DNA of 64,000 bases from Butyricicoccus pullicaecorum DSM 23266 (GCF_900167005.1 NZ_FUXW01000008.1:1-64000); one strand, 5' to 3'. Numbered from the stretch's first letter, positions 16,997-25,752 are shown. Notes: generated by a model from the sequence alone, not told the origin. A program made the numbers and translations.

Positions 16997-17971
16997 ATGT
17001 CCTTTAAGTTTGATTATCAGCTGTTCGCCATCAACACCACCGAGACCATGCCGGACGAGATCAAGACCTACTACGACGACTATCTGATCGACTGCTCTAG
17101 CCCTAAGCTGGTGCACGATCAGTTCGGTCAGAAGCGTCCCATCCCGGCAGGCCGCGGCAAGACTATCGAGTTCCGCAAGGTCAGCCCGCTGCCCGTGTCC
17201 ACCACGCCGCTGACCGAGGGCGTGACCCCGGAAAGCCAGCAGCTGACCATTTCCACCGTCGAGGCTCCGGTACAGCAGTACGGCGGCTATGTCGAGCTGT
17301 CCGATATGGTCGTGCTGACCGCCATCGACAACAATCTGGTCATTGCTGCCAAGCAGCTGGGCGCACAGGCCGGCAAGACCCTGGACGCCATCACCCGCGA
17401 GGTGCTGGCTGGCGGCACCAATGTCCAGTACGCCGAGGGTCAGGTCACCGAGAGAAACCAGCTGGTCGGCGGCAAGGAGGAGGGCAACCACTACCTGACC
17501 GTCGATGCCGTCCGCCGCGCCGTGCGCACGCTCAAAAAGCAGGATGCCGAGCCGATCGGCGACAGCTTTATCGGCATCATCCACCCGGACGTTGCCTACG
17601 ACCTGATGAGCGACCCCAAGTGGGTGAACGTCAAGTCCTATTCCGACCCGGAGGGCATTTACGAGGGCGAGATCGGCAAGATCGAGAACGTCCGCTTTGT
17701 CGAGACCTCCGAGGCCAAGGTGTTCGAGGGTGCGGGCTCGGAAGGCCGTGACGTGTACGCTACCCTGATTCTGGGCGACAACGCCTACGGCACCACCGAG
17801 ATCGAGGGCGGCGGTCTGACGCTCATCGTCAAGCAGCTGGGCTCGGGCGGCGCGTCCGATCCGCTCGATCAGCGCGCGTCGGTCGCTTGGAAGGCAACCA
17901 AGGCCGCTGTCCGTCTGCAGGAGGCGTACATGGTGCGCATCGAGACCACGTCCACGTTTACCGGCGAGTGA
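16997..17971 (+). CDS. Major capsid protein, N4-gp56 family
   Basis: A 324-residue protein that fits the N4-gp56-type HK97-fold capsid family: YYDDYLIDCSSPKLVHDQFGQKRPIPAGRGKTIEFRK near the start, TEGVTPESQQLTISTVEAPVQQYGGYVELSD, then IAAKQLGAQAGKTLDAITREVL. ATG 16997 follows AAAGGAGAAACATCT. Codon use is the most optimised of the phage genes (high GAG/AAG/CTG), consistent with a very highly produced structural protein. It assembles the icosahedral head. Confidence 0.88.
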   Translation: MSFKFDYQLFAINTTETMPDEIKTYYDDYLIDCSSPKLVHDQFGQKRPIPAGRGKTIEFRKVSPLPVSTTPLTEGVTPESQQLTISTVEAPVQQYGGYVELSDMVVLTAIDNNLVIAAKQLGAQAGKTLDAITREVLAGGTNVQYAEGQVTERNQLVGGKEEGNHYLTVDAVRRAVRTLKKQDAEPIGDSFIGIIHPDVAYDLMSDPKWVNVKSYSDPEGIYEGEIGKIENVRFVETSEAKVFEGAGSEGRDVYATLILGDNAYGTTEIEGGGLTLIVKQLGSGGASDPLDQRASVAWKATKAAVRLQEAYMVRIETTSTFTGE

Positions 17972-18007
17972 TTTCGGAATATTTATCCGAAAGATGAATA
18001 ACGGAAT

Positions 18008-18031
18008 GCAGGATAAAATTTAAAATCCTGC
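18008..18031. terminator. Hairpin between capsid and connector genes
   Basis: GCAGGAT (18008-18014) and ATCCTGC (18025-18031) pair with a 10-nt A/T loop. No T-tract follows, so this may attenuate transcription or stabilise the capsid transcript and is not a classical terminator. Confidence 0.4.
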
Positions 18032-18069
18032 AAAATAAAAGCGACACACAAAAGGGAGGAGACTGACCC

Positions 18070-18309
18070 ATGAACAAAGCCAACCAGAAAGACGAAGAGC
18101 TCGTTGAGATCACCCTGTTTGCCGACGGCGACCGCTATCAGGACGACGTGTTCGTCTGCGTCAACGGCGAGAGCTGCCTGATTAAGCGCGGCGTGCCGGT
18201 CAAGGTGCGTCCGATGTTTGCACGCGCACTGGCCGACTCAGCTGAGCAGGACAAGCTCGCAGAGTCCATGATGCGCCGGGCGCACGAGCGAGGGGAGGCG
18301 GTTCGATGA
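18070..18309 (+). CDS. Small phage protein downstream of capsid
   Basis: A 79-residue protein (ITLFADGDRYQDDVFVCVNGESCLIKRGVPVKV) with a short beta-rich core followed by a helix ending ..AHERGEAVR. Similar small ORFs between N4-gp56 capsids and head-tail connectors are common in Clostridia prophages; the function is unknown. Ribosome binding site GGGAGGAG precedes ATG, and the 3' end overlaps the next gene by 4 nt. Confidence 0.6.
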   Translation: MNKANQKDEELVEITLFADGDRYQDDVFVCVNGESCLIKRGVPVKVRPMFARALADSAEQDKLAESMMRRAHERGEAVR

Positions 18310-18650
18310 CCATGCAGCAGGCACTCGAGCAGCTCGCACGCCGCTGGCCCACCGCCCACGGCGACGACGAGGCGCTCCCGCTCGTCCTGCAAGCCGAAAA
18401 TATCGCCCGCGCCGAGGTGCTCGGTCAGCAGCCGCTGACCGAAGCGCCGGGCGGTGAGCTGTCCATCCCCGCGCCCTACGACATGGCTTACGTCCATTTC
18501 GCCGCCGCCCTGCTCGCGCAGATGGATGGCGTATACGACCGCTACAACGCAGAACTTGCGCTCTATAACGGCCTGTACGAGACTTGGGCACGGGCACATC
18601 GACGCGAAAACCTGCCCCCGCGCGGCGCGGAGGTGGTCGCCTATGGCTGA
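18306..18650 (+). CDS. Phage head-tail connector/adaptor-like protein
   Basis: A 114-residue all-alpha protein. The pattern YVHFAAALLAQMDGVYDRYNAELALYNGLYETWARAHRRENLP is like the gp6-type head-tail adaptors (aromatic-rich helix with YNxxxAxYNxxYxxF). It overlaps its upstream neighbour as ATGA and its downstream neighbour by 8 nt (ATGGCTGA), so it is tightly coupled in the late operon. Assignment to adaptor is by position and helix pattern. Confidence 0.55.
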   Translation: MTMQQALEQLARRWPTAHGDDEALPLVLQAENIARAEVLGQQPLTEAPGGELSIPAPYDMAYVHFAAALLAQMDGVYDRYNAELALYNGLYETWARAHRRENLPPRGAEVVAYG

Positions 18651-20148
18651 TTACCCCTACCTTTCGGGCACGTCTCCCGCGCGCACCCGCACGGACAGCT
18701 TTTCCGGTCTGGATCGCCGTGACCGCGCCTCTGCCGGTGCGGTGCGCGACGGTCTGCACCTGTCCACCGACGCGCTGCCCGCCCTGCGCGTGTGTCCGAC
18801 CGACGAGAAAGTCCAGGATCTGACCGCGTGCACCGACCTGCTTTCGGCCTGCGGCTGTCTGATCTGGACGAGCGGCGGCAATCTGTACGTCGACGGCGTC
18901 AACAAGGGCGGCGTGCGCGACGAAAAACACCAGATGGTCGTGCTGGGCAAGCGCCTGTTCCTGTTTCCCGAAAAGCAATATCTGACGCTGGGCGAGAGCG
19001 GCGGCTTGCAGAACATGGAAGCGCGCGTGGTCGGCGGTGCGACCTTCACCGACGATTCGCTCGAACTGACCACGACCAAGGGCTTTTCGGTCGGGGACGG
19101 CGTGACCATCGAAAAGTGCACCCGCTACCCGGAAAACAACAAGACCGCCGTCGTGCGCGAGATCGACGGCAATACGCTGATTTTCTCCGAGGGATGCTTT
19201 ACCGCGGGCACTGAGAGCGCGATCATCGTCACCCGCAAGGTGCCCGACCTCGACTTTGTCTGCGAAAAGGACAACCGCCTGTGGGGCGTACATGATAACG
19301 CCGTGTGCTGCTCGGTGCTCGGCGACCCGCTCAACTGGATGGTGTACGAGGGTTTGGCGACCGATGCGTTTGAGGCCGAGGTCGGCACCGACGGCGCGTT
19401 CACCGGCATTGCGGCTGCGTCCAGTCACGTGCTGTGCTTCAAGGAAAACTGCGTGCACAAGATCTACGGCGCGAAGCCGTCCAACTTTCAGGTGCAGGTC
19501 AGCAGCATTCCGGGCGTACAGGCCGGGTGTGAACGCGCCATCCGCAACGTCGGTGAGACCGTTTACTGGTGGGCGCGCGATGGCCTGATGGCCTACGGCG
19601 GCGGCATTCCTGACCGCCTGAGCGCACCGCTGGGCGATGCCGGATACACCGACATGTGCATGGGCGAGGACGGTCACAAACTGTGGCTGTCCGGCCTCAG
19701 AGACGGTCAGCCTGAGACCCTCATTTACGACATCGAACAGGCCGCCTTTTTGCCCGTGGACAGCCGGAAAGCCGTGCAGTTTGCCTGCCACGACGGGGCA
19801 CGGTATCTGGCCGAAGAGACGGCGCTTTGGAAGACCGGCACCGATCGCAAAAACACCGACTTTGCCGCCGTGTTCGGCCCCTTCCGCCAGACTTCACCAG
19901 CCGTGCTGACCGGTCTGACCATCCTGGCCGACTGCGTGGGCGAGTGCACGCTGGCTTGTGCCGTGCGCACCGAGCGCGGCGACTGGATGCCGGTCTGGGC
20001 GAGCGGGAGACTGTCAGACGGCAGAGCGCGCATCCCCGTACCCGCCGTGCGCGGCATGCAGTTCTGGCTGCGCGTGACCGGCAGGGGAGACGTGACTCTG
20101 CAATCGATCGTACGTATCCTGCACCCCGACGGCCCGGACGATCTGTAA
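18643..20148 (+). CDS. Phage tail/stabilisation protein, likely beta-propeller (podovirus-type nozzle)
   Basis: A 501-residue protein. Repeated blade-like stretches such as DFVCEKDNRLWGVHDNAVCCSVLGDPLNWM, SHVLCFKENCVHKIYGAKP, TVYWWARDGLMAYGG and HKLWLSGLRDGQPETLIYD resemble the beta-propeller packaged-DNA-stabilisation/nozzle proteins of short-tailed phages, which also contain GDPLNW-type loops. I chose ATG 18643, whose codons overlap the stop of the upstream adaptor gene. Family membership is inferred from the repeat pattern and neighbours. Confidence 0.55.
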   Translation: MADYPYLSGTSPARTRTDSFSGLDRRDRASAGAVRDGLHLSTDALPALRVCPTDEKVQDLTACTDLLSACGCLIWTSGGNLYVDGVNKGGVRDEKHQMVVLGKRLFLFPEKQYLTLGESGGLQNMEARVVGGATFTDDSLELTTTKGFSVGDGVTIEKCTRYPENNKTAVVREIDGNTLIFSEGCFTAGTESAIIVTRKVPDLDFVCEKDNRLWGVHDNAVCCSVLGDPLNWMVYEGLATDAFEAEVGTDGAFTGIAAASSHVLCFKENCVHKIYGAKPSNFQVQVSSIPGVQAGCERAIRNVGETVYWWARDGLMAYGGGIPDRLSAPLGDAGYTDMCMGEDGHKLWLSGLRDGQPETLIYDIEQAAFLPVDSRKAVQFACHDGARYLAEETALWKTGTDRKNTDFAAVFGPFRQTSPAVLTGLTILADCVGECTLACAVRTERGDWMPVWASGRLSDGRARIPVPAVRGMQFWLRVTGRGDVTLQSIVRILHPDGPDDL

Positions 20149-20170
20149 ACCCGAAAGGAGTGATTTTTTC

Positions 20171-21022
20171 ATGGCAGTCTTAACCACAGACGCGCTGCCC
20201 AAATACGACCCCAATGACCTGCCCGCGACGGTCAAAAAACTGCACGACTACACCACGTCGCTCACCGAAATGCTGCGCTTTGTGCTCATGAACCTGGACG
20301 AGGACAACGTGCAGGGGCTGGACACCCTGAACCGCGAGATGCAGGACGCACAGGGCAATCTGTCCCAGATCCAGCAGACTGCTCAGGGCATCCTCACCCG
20401 CGTGGAAAACGCCGAGGGCGACCTGTCTGCCGTCATGCAGACCGCCGACGGCCTGACCACCCGCGTCGAGTCGGCTGAGGGCAATTTGTCCACCCTCACC
20501 CAGACCGCAGATTCCCTCGCCGCCCGCGTCTACAACACCGAAATGGGTCTGACTTCGATCAACGTCACCGCCAACAAAATCGAGACCCGCGTCGAGGACT
20601 TAAACGGCAAGTATTCCAGCCTTCAGCAGACCGTCGACGGCTTCGACTTCACCGGCATGGTCACCTTCCGCGCCCTCGAACGCGAGGGTGAAAGCGTCAT
20701 CAACGGCAATAACATCACCACCGGCGACCTGCACGTCGCATCCGACGGCGTGGGTGCCCTGTATTTCTACAATGGCGACGTTGCGATGGAGAACATCGTC
20801 GGCGCGATCGAGGTCTATTCGGGTACTTACCCCGACCTGTTCATCGAGAGCCGTTACGGCAATAATATCCGTATCCAGGCCGATGCCCAGCTGGCACTCG
20901 AAGCCGGATATCAGGGGCATATCTACATGAAAGCCGATGATTATATCCAGCTGCGTGCAGGCGGCGTGGATTATTACTTCCGCGCAGATGGCATCTATCG
21001 CGGCGAGGAGAAGATCCTGTAA
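20171..21022 (+). CDS. Phage tail fibre/baseplate-like coiled-coil protein
   Basis: A 283-residue protein with a central run of near-identical coiled-coil repeats (about residues 65-160): NLSQIQQTAQGILTRVENAEGDLSAVMQTADGLTTRVESAEGNLSTLTQTADSLAARV. These gp58-type repeats occur in tail fibres and tail-appended proteins of Firmicute phages. The end (about 165-283) is beta-rich with a GALYFYNG/IEVYSGTYPDLFIESRYGNN pattern typical of a fibre tip. MPE copy 6 begins 3 bp after the stop. Confidence 0.65.
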   Translation: MAVLTTDALPKYDPNDLPATVKKLHDYTTSLTEMLRFVLMNLDEDNVQGLDTLNREMQDAQGNLSQIQQTAQGILTRVENAEGDLSAVMQTADGLTTRVESAEGNLSTLTQTADSLAARVYNTEMGLTSINVTANKIETRVEDLNGKYSSLQQTVDGFDFTGMVTFRALEREGESVINGNNITTGDLHVASDGVGALYFYNGDVAMENIVGAIEVYSGTYPDLFIESRYGNNIRIQADAQLALEAGYQGHIYMKADDYIQLRAGGVDYYFRADGIYRGEEKIL

Positions 21023-21025
21023 ACG

Positions 21026-21611
21026 ACACCGCACCCATTCCCGCCCGTGCGCCGCACCCATTCCCGCCCGCAGCCCGTAGGCCACTATCCTCGTTCTCGC
21101 GCTGAGCGCGAATAAAACGAGTGTGCGAAATGAAGTTTTCGCCGGCCTTTTTCAAAAGGCCGCGGGTTCTCAGGGCAGAGCCCTGAGGCGAGCCCGCAGG
21201 CTCGAAACACCCCTTTTGATTCCGGTCAACGACCGGAATCAACCAAAATAAACAAATAATCGCTCGCCGGAGCGAGCGAAATACTCCGCGCACAAAGTGC
21301 GCTCATCAAAAACGCCTCCAGCGTTTTTGCATTCCGTTTGCACTTCATGCGAGATTCCCCGGAAGCTGCACCGCTGGTGCGGCTGCGGCAGGGGGGAACC
21401 AACCCGCAGGTTGGTTTCCCATGAGCGCGCATTGCGCGCAGAGAGTCTTGCCGCCTGCGGGCGGCGCTTTGAACGAGAGTTTAGTTGATTCCGGCTTTGG
21501 CCGGAATCAAAGAGGGGATTTCGCGCTCTGCGGAGCGCGACTCAGGGCTCTGCCCTGAGAACCCGCAGCCTTTGAAAAGGCTGGCGAAACTTTCAGTAAG
21601 GGGTGCGGTGC
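21026..21611. repeat. MPE copy 6, long form inside the phage late genes
   Basis: ACACCGCACCC starts 3 bp after the tail gene stop; GGGGTGCGGTGC ends at 21611. The left end is duplicated (GCACCCATTCCCGCCC at about 21030 and again at 21054). Next come the nested-stem module 21073-21126 (reverse orientation relative to copy 2), a GGCCTTTTTCAAAAGGCC hairpin, CTCAGGGC, CGAGCCCGCAGGCTCG, GATTCCGGTC/GACCGGAATC, CGCTCGCCGGAGCGAGCG, GCGCACAAAGTGCGC, AAAAACGCC/GGCGTTTTT-like, about 65 nt, then AACCAACC hairpin, GCGCGCATTGCGCGC, GCCGCCTGCGGGCGGC and the right arm. Confidence 0.9.
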
Positions 21612-21653
21612 TGACTCATCCCAATCAATCCACAAAGGAGGAAATTTCTTTTT

Positions 21654-22580
21654 ATGGCTTACCAAAGTTACGATCCCTCGGTCGACTATGCCGATCGCCT
21701 GCGCCGCATGATGCAGGCCGGTGCCAGTGCCGCCGAGGTCGAAAGTGTGCTGCGCCAGCGCGTCAACAAGGCGACCTCTGAGCCCGGTCACGAGCAATAC
21801 GCCTACGACGCGTACTACACCGCCGCACGCGATTACATCAACCGCAACAGTACCTTCGGAGGTCTGTACAATACGAGCGCGCAGACGGGCGCTGTGAGCG
21901 GCGGTACGGCATCGTATACCGATCCCTATGCCGAGCGTCTGGAGAGCGCTCTGAGCCGCCTGGAGTCCCGCGAGCCCTTTTCCTATGACCCGGAATCCGA
22001 CCCGGTATTCCAGTCCTACCGCGATACCTACCGCAGAGAGGGCGACCGTGCGGCAAAGAACACCCTCGGAGAAGCGGCAGCGCTGACCGGTGGGCAGGCG
22101 AGCACGGCAGCCGTCGCGGCAGCCTCGCAGGCGCGGGATTATTACAACAGCAAGGTGGGCGATGTCGTGCCCGAGCTGTACCAGCTGGCGTGGCAGATGT
22201 ACCAGTCCGAGCAGAACAGCCTGCTCAGTGAGATCGAGACCCTGGCCGGGCTGTCGGGCGCAGCCTACGACCGTCAGACCGACCGTCTGGCGCAGGATTA
22301 CGCGATCTACAAGGACGAGCGGGACTTCGCCTACAACCAGTATCAGGATGTGCTCGATCGTGAGCAGACCGCCGCGCAGGACTGGTACGACCGCACCTAC
22401 GATTACGACAAGCTCAGCCAGTCGGCGGCGCAGTCGGCTGAAAAGCAGGCGTACACCCGTGCGATGGCGTTCCTGAATGCCGGTGTCATGCCCACCGACC
22501 AGATGCTCAAGGCAGCCGGTATTGACAAGGAGACCGCGCGCTCTCTGCGCGCTGCAGCCCTGCGCAAGCTGGGTCAGTAA
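21654..22580 (+). CDS. Phage structural/ejection-type protein, hypothetical
   Basis: A 308-residue helix-rich protein (VDYADRLRRMMQAGASAAEVESVLRQRVNKA; DPVFQSYRDTYRREGDRAAKNTLGEAAALTGG; NQYQDVLDREQTAAQDWYDRTYDYDKLSQ). It is Tyr/Gln/Ala-rich and lacks a signal peptide. Similar proteins lie near the end of podovirus-like modules and are candidates for internal virion or ejection proteins. ATG 21654 follows AAAGGAGG. I do not recognise a specific family. Confidence 0.55.
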   Translation: MAYQSYDPSVDYADRLRRMMQAGASAAEVESVLRQRVNKATSEPGHEQYAYDAYYTAARDYINRNSTFGGLYNTSAQTGAVSGGTASYTDPYAERLESALSRLESREPFSYDPESDPVFQSYRDTYRREGDRAAKNTLGEAAALTGGQASTAAVAAASQARDYYNSKVGDVVPELYQLAWQMYQSEQNSLLSEIETLAGLSGAAYDRQTDRLAQDYAIYKDERDFAYNQYQDVLDREQTAAQDWYDRTYDYDKLSQSAAQSAEKQAYTRAMAFLNAGVMPTDQMLKAAGIDKETARSLRAAALRKLGQ

Positions 22581-22603
22581 CAGCCGAAAGGAGAGAAAAC
22601 GCG

Positions 22604-22777
22604 ATGGAAGCACAGTACCGCACACTCGACGAGGTACCCGAATGGGGTCGGGACACCGTCCGCTATTTGCTGGCAAAAAATTACCTCAGACGGCAGGAGG
22701 ACGGCACCTTGCCGCTCAACGACACCCTGCTCAATGCGCTGGTTATCAACGACCGCGCCGGTCTGTATGACCTGTGA
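22604..22777 (+). CDS. Small phage protein with amidase-associated domain
   Basis: A 57-residue protein (RTLDEVPEWGRDTVRYLLAK; NDTLLNALVINDRAGLYDL). In many clostridial phages this same TLEEVPxWG..VxxLxxKGxLxG..LxLxxxxLRxLVILDRAGLY pattern forms the C-terminal domain of endolysins or stands alone in the lysis region. Ribosome binding site AAAGGAGAG precedes ATG 22604. It is the last gene of the late run, although no endolysin or holin is present in the window. Confidence 0.65.
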   Translation: MEAQYRTLDEVPEWGRDTVRYLLAKNYLRRQEDGTLPLNDTLLNALVINDRAGLYDL

Positions 22778-23199
22778 TGTGCGGTAGGCAGACGCGGCAC
22801 AAAGCGGGAGCAAAACAGGCTCTGTACAGTCAAAACCTGTAAGAAAAGTCACAATATGACACAAAAAGACCGGTCACGCGATGGCCTGAACATCGACTGA
22901 CCGAGATGGCAGGGCAGGGGAGAACACCGGCAAAACGGATACAAAATCCGACCGGTTTCCCCGTCCCTGACCGACAAAAACCATCTGAAATCGTGCATAC
23001 ACGTCAAAAAACCTGTTTGGTTCGGGCTGACATTTGTTCTGACATGTTCAGATAGAACATTTGACAATGTTTAAACACATGTCAAATGAATGTCAAAAAA
23101 TGTCAAACGGAATGTCAGAACATTGACAAGTTTTGTCAAATCCGGTATGATAGGGGAGAACAAAACCGGAACACAAAACGAACGCAGGAGGAACGAAAC
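22778..23199. promoter_or_regulatory. Regulatory intergenic region before the XRE regulator
   Basis: About 420 bp without a convincing gene. 22780-23025 shows nothing recognisable. From 23027 on it is dominated by TGTCA-type motifs in both orientations: an outer dyad CATTTGACA/TGTCAAATG (23058-23066 and 23080-23088) enclosing the palindrome TGTTTAAACA; a second dyad ATGTTC-AGATA-GAACAT at 23044-23060; and AATGTCA repeats at 23089, 23099 and 23111. Confidence 0.6.
23123..23151 (+). promoter_or_regulatory. Sigma-A promoter of the XRE regulator
   Basis: TTGACA (23123-23128), a 17-bp spacer and TATGAT (23146-23151). The hexamers and spacer are overlapped by TGTCA motifs (for example TTTTGTCAAAT in the spacer), which suggests autoregulation by the encoded protein. 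Confidence 0.8.
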
Positions 23200-23730
23200 G
23201 TGTATGAGTCCAGCGGAGCCGGACGGCTCAAAACGCTGCGCGAACAGTCCGGACTGACCCAGCAGGAGCTGAGCCGTCAGACCGGTGTGTCCCGCAGTCT
23301 GATTTCCCAGTGGGAAAATGGGGTCATTTCGGTGTCCCTCGCCACCAAAAAGCGCGTCGCGTCCTACTTCGGTGTGGACGTGTCCGAGCTTGACGGCGAG
23401 GTGACCAGCGCACAGGCTGCGCCCCGTCCGTCCCAGACGGTGCGGGACAGTCTGCCGCCCAGAGTGGAGATGAGCGCAGCCGCGCGGCAGGAGATGAGCG
23501 AGCTTGCCGCACAGTATGCCGCACTCAATCACAAACTCGAACAGATGCTGGGCCGTCTGACCCAGGACGAGCTGACCGCTGTGCGCGAGAGCGCTGCACG
23601 CATGGCGCAGGCCGTCGAGACCGAACTTGTTTTCCGTCAGGTCAAGGCCTTTCAGGACAGACCGGACGCAGCCTCACGCGATGAGGTGCTGCGCGCGGTC
23701 GAAGCCCTCATGGGGCAGGGCAATGGGTAA
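23200..23730 (+). CDS. XRE-family transcriptional regulator with C-terminal coiled-coil domain
   Basis: A 176-residue phage-type regulator. The helix-turn-helix is at residues about 7-55 (LKTLREQSGLTQQELSRQTGVSRSLISQWENG). The remainder is helical, with a dimerisation-like stretch (QEMSELAAQYAALNHKLEQMLGRLTQDELTAV). I prefer GTG 23200 because AGGAGG lies 9 nt upstream; an upstream ATG at 23086 has no ribosome binding site and would overlap the promoter. The promoter region holds multiple TGTCA sites, consistent with autoregulation. Confidence 0.8.
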   Translation: MYESSGAGRLKTLREQSGLTQQELSRQTGVSRSLISQWENGVISVSLATKKRVASYFGVDVSELDGEVTSAQAAPRPSQTVRDSLPPRVEMSAAARQEMSELAAQYAALNHKLEQMLGRLTQDELTAVRESAARMAQAVETELVFRQVKAFQDRPDAASRDEVLRAVEALMGQGNG

Positions 23731-23804
23731 GCTTTCCTTGCGCATCGCCCGCGCCGACTATATAATATAGGTAGGCATTCAGGTCAATCTGAAGGAGGAA
23801 CAAC

Positions 23805-25715
23805 ATGAAAGATGGTTTTTTGAAGGTCGCCGCCGCTACCCCGCGCATCCGCGTCGCCGACTGTGCTTATAATACCGCCCGCGTCATCGAGCTCATGGGA
23901 GAAGCCATGGACGCCGGTGTCTCGCTGTGCGTTTTCCCCGAGCTGGTACTGACCGGCTACACCTGCGGCGACCTGTTCTTGCAGGAAGCCCTGCTGCGCG
24001 CCGCCGAGGACGGTCTGACCCGTATCCTCGAGCACTCGGCACGCTCGCCCATGGTCATCGCCGTCGGTCTGCCCATTCAGGTAGACAACGCACTCTATAA
24101 CTGCGCCGCGATCTGCTGCCGCGGTCAGCTGCTCGGCCTCGTGCCCAAGCAGAACATTCCCAATTACAGTGAATTCTACGAGGCGCGTCACTTTACCTCG
24201 GGCGCTGGTATGGTGACCCGCACGGTTACCCTTTGCGGTCAGCAGGTACCCCTTGGCGTCGATCTGCTGTTCCGCTGCCGCACCATGCCCAGCCTGGTCA
24301 TCGGCTGCGAGATCTGCGAAGACCTCTGGGTTCCCGCACCGCCGTCCGGCCAGCTGGCAGAGGCGGGCGCAACCGTCATCGTCAACCTGTCGGCCTCCGA
24401 CGAGCTCATCGGCAAGGCGGCGTATCGCCGTCAGCTGGTGACCGGTCAGTCGGCACGTCTGGCCTGCGGTTATCTGTACGCCGATGCAGGCCTCGGCGAG
24501 TCCACCCAGGACCTGGTCTTTGCCGGTCATAACCTCATCTGCGAGAACGGCACCATGCTGGCCGAGTCCGAGCGCTTCACCACCGGCCTGATTACGACCG
24601 AGCTTGACCTCGGACGCATCGCCCACGAGCGCCGCCGCATGAACACCTTCGGTCAGTCGCAGACCCACATGACCGACATTTATTTCGACCTGCCCCTGCG
24701 CGAGACCCAGCTGACCCGCGTCTTTGCCCAGACACCCTTCGTACCCGCCGACCAGAGCGATCTGGCTGCGCGCTGCGAGGAGATTCTGCACTTGCAGGCG
24801 GTCGGTCTGGCGACCCGTCTGCGCCACACCCGCGCCAAGTCCGCGGTCATCGGTCTGTCGGGCGGTCTGGACTCCACCCTTGCGCTGATCGTCACCGTGC
24901 ACGCCTTCGATCTGCTCGGCTGGCCGCGCAGCAACATCCAGACGGTCACCATGCCCTGCTTCGGTACCACCCGCCGCACCAAGTCCAACGCCGAACAGCT
25001 GGCCGAGGCCTACGGCACCAGCCTGCGGTGCGTGGACATCAAGGCAGCCGTCACCCAGCACTTTGCCGACATCGGTCACGATCCGGACACGCTGGACGTC
25101 ACCTTTGAGAACGCACAGGCACGCCAGCGAACCTATATCTTAATGGACATCGCAAACAAGATGGGCGGTCTGGTCATCGGTACGGGCGACCTGTCCGAGC
25201 TGGCACTCGGCTGGGCGACCTACAACGGCGACCACATGTCCATGTATGGCGTGAACGCTTCCATCCCCAAGACGCTCGTGCGCTACCTGACCTCCTTCGA
25301 GGCATCCCGTGCACCCGACGGTCTGCGCGAGATCCTGCTCGACGTGCTGGGCACGCCGGTATCGCCCGAGCTGCTGCCGCCCAAGGACGGTGAGATCAGC
25401 CAGAAGACCGAGGAACTGGTCGGCCCCTACGAGTTGCACGACTTCTTCCTCTATTATATGCTGCGCTTCGGCTACCCGCCGCGCAAGCTCTACCGCATCG
25501 CCTGCCGCGCCTTCGAGGGCGTGCACAGCCGTGCGACGGTCAAGAAGTGGCTCGTCACCTTCATCCGCCGCTTCTTCGCCCAGCAGTTCAAGCGCTCCTG
25601 CCTGCCCGACGGCCCCAAGGTCGGTACGGTCACGCTGTCGCCCAGAGGCGACTGGCGCATGCCGTCTGACGCGGTGAGCGAGGTCTGGCTCAAGGAAGCT
25701 GAAAACCTGGAATAA
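23805..25715 (+). CDS. nadE: NAD+ synthase, glutamine-dependent
   Basis: A 636-residue enzyme that makes NAD+ from deamido-NAD+, ATP and glutamine-derived ammonia. The N-terminal nitrilase-type amidase has FPELVLTGY (catalytic Glu), a Lys near LGLVPKQNIPNYSEFYEARHF and the CEICEDLW cysteine. The synthetase half has the ATP loop IGLSGGLDSTLAL near residue 350 and VIGTGDLSELALGW. Full length for the bacterial glutamine-dependent form. A -10-like TATAAT is about 40 bp upstream, AAGGAGGAACAAC is the ribosome binding site, and a terminator at 25753-25790 follows. Confidence 0.95.
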   Translation: MKDGFLKVAAATPRIRVADCAYNTARVIELMGEAMDAGVSLCVFPELVLTGYTCGDLFLQEALLRAAEDGLTRILEHSARSPMVIAVGLPIQVDNALYNCAAICCRGQLLGLVPKQNIPNYSEFYEARHFTSGAGMVTRTVTLCGQQVPLGVDLLFRCRTMPSLVIGCEICEDLWVPAPPSGQLAEAGATVIVNLSASDELIGKAAYRRQLVTGQSARLACGYLYADAGLGESTQDLVFAGHNLICENGTMLAESERFTTGLITTELDLGRIAHERRRMNTFGQSQTHMTDIYFDLPLRETQLTRVFAQTPFVPADQSDLAARCEEILHLQAVGLATRLRHTRAKSAVIGLSGGLDSTLALIVTVHAFDLLGWPRSNIQTVTMPCFGTTRRTKSNAEQLAEAYGTSLRCVDIKAAVTQHFADIGHDPDTLDVTFENAQARQRTYILMDIANKMGGLVIGTGDLSELALGWATYNGDHMSMYGVNASIPKTLVRYLTSFEASRAPDGLREILLDVLGTPVSPELLPPKDGEISQKTEELVGPYELHDFFLYYMLRFGYPPRKLYRIACRAFEGVHSRATVKKWLVTFIRRFFAQQFKRSCLPDGPKVGTVTLSPRGDWRMPSDAVSEVWLKEAENLE

Positions 25716-25752
25716 CAAAAGTTAAAAGTACGAAAATATAATAGTATGTGCA

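Noticed and set aside
23086-23199. N-terminal extension of the XRE regulator from ATG 23086
   Set aside because: Would place the start inside the promoter and operator; GTG 23200 has the ribosome binding site and matches the start of the XRE domain.
11150-23740. Attachment sites of the phage region
   Set aside because: I looked for a direct repeat bordering the module or a tRNA 3' end but saw none; integrase is absent, so boundaries cannot be defined from this window.
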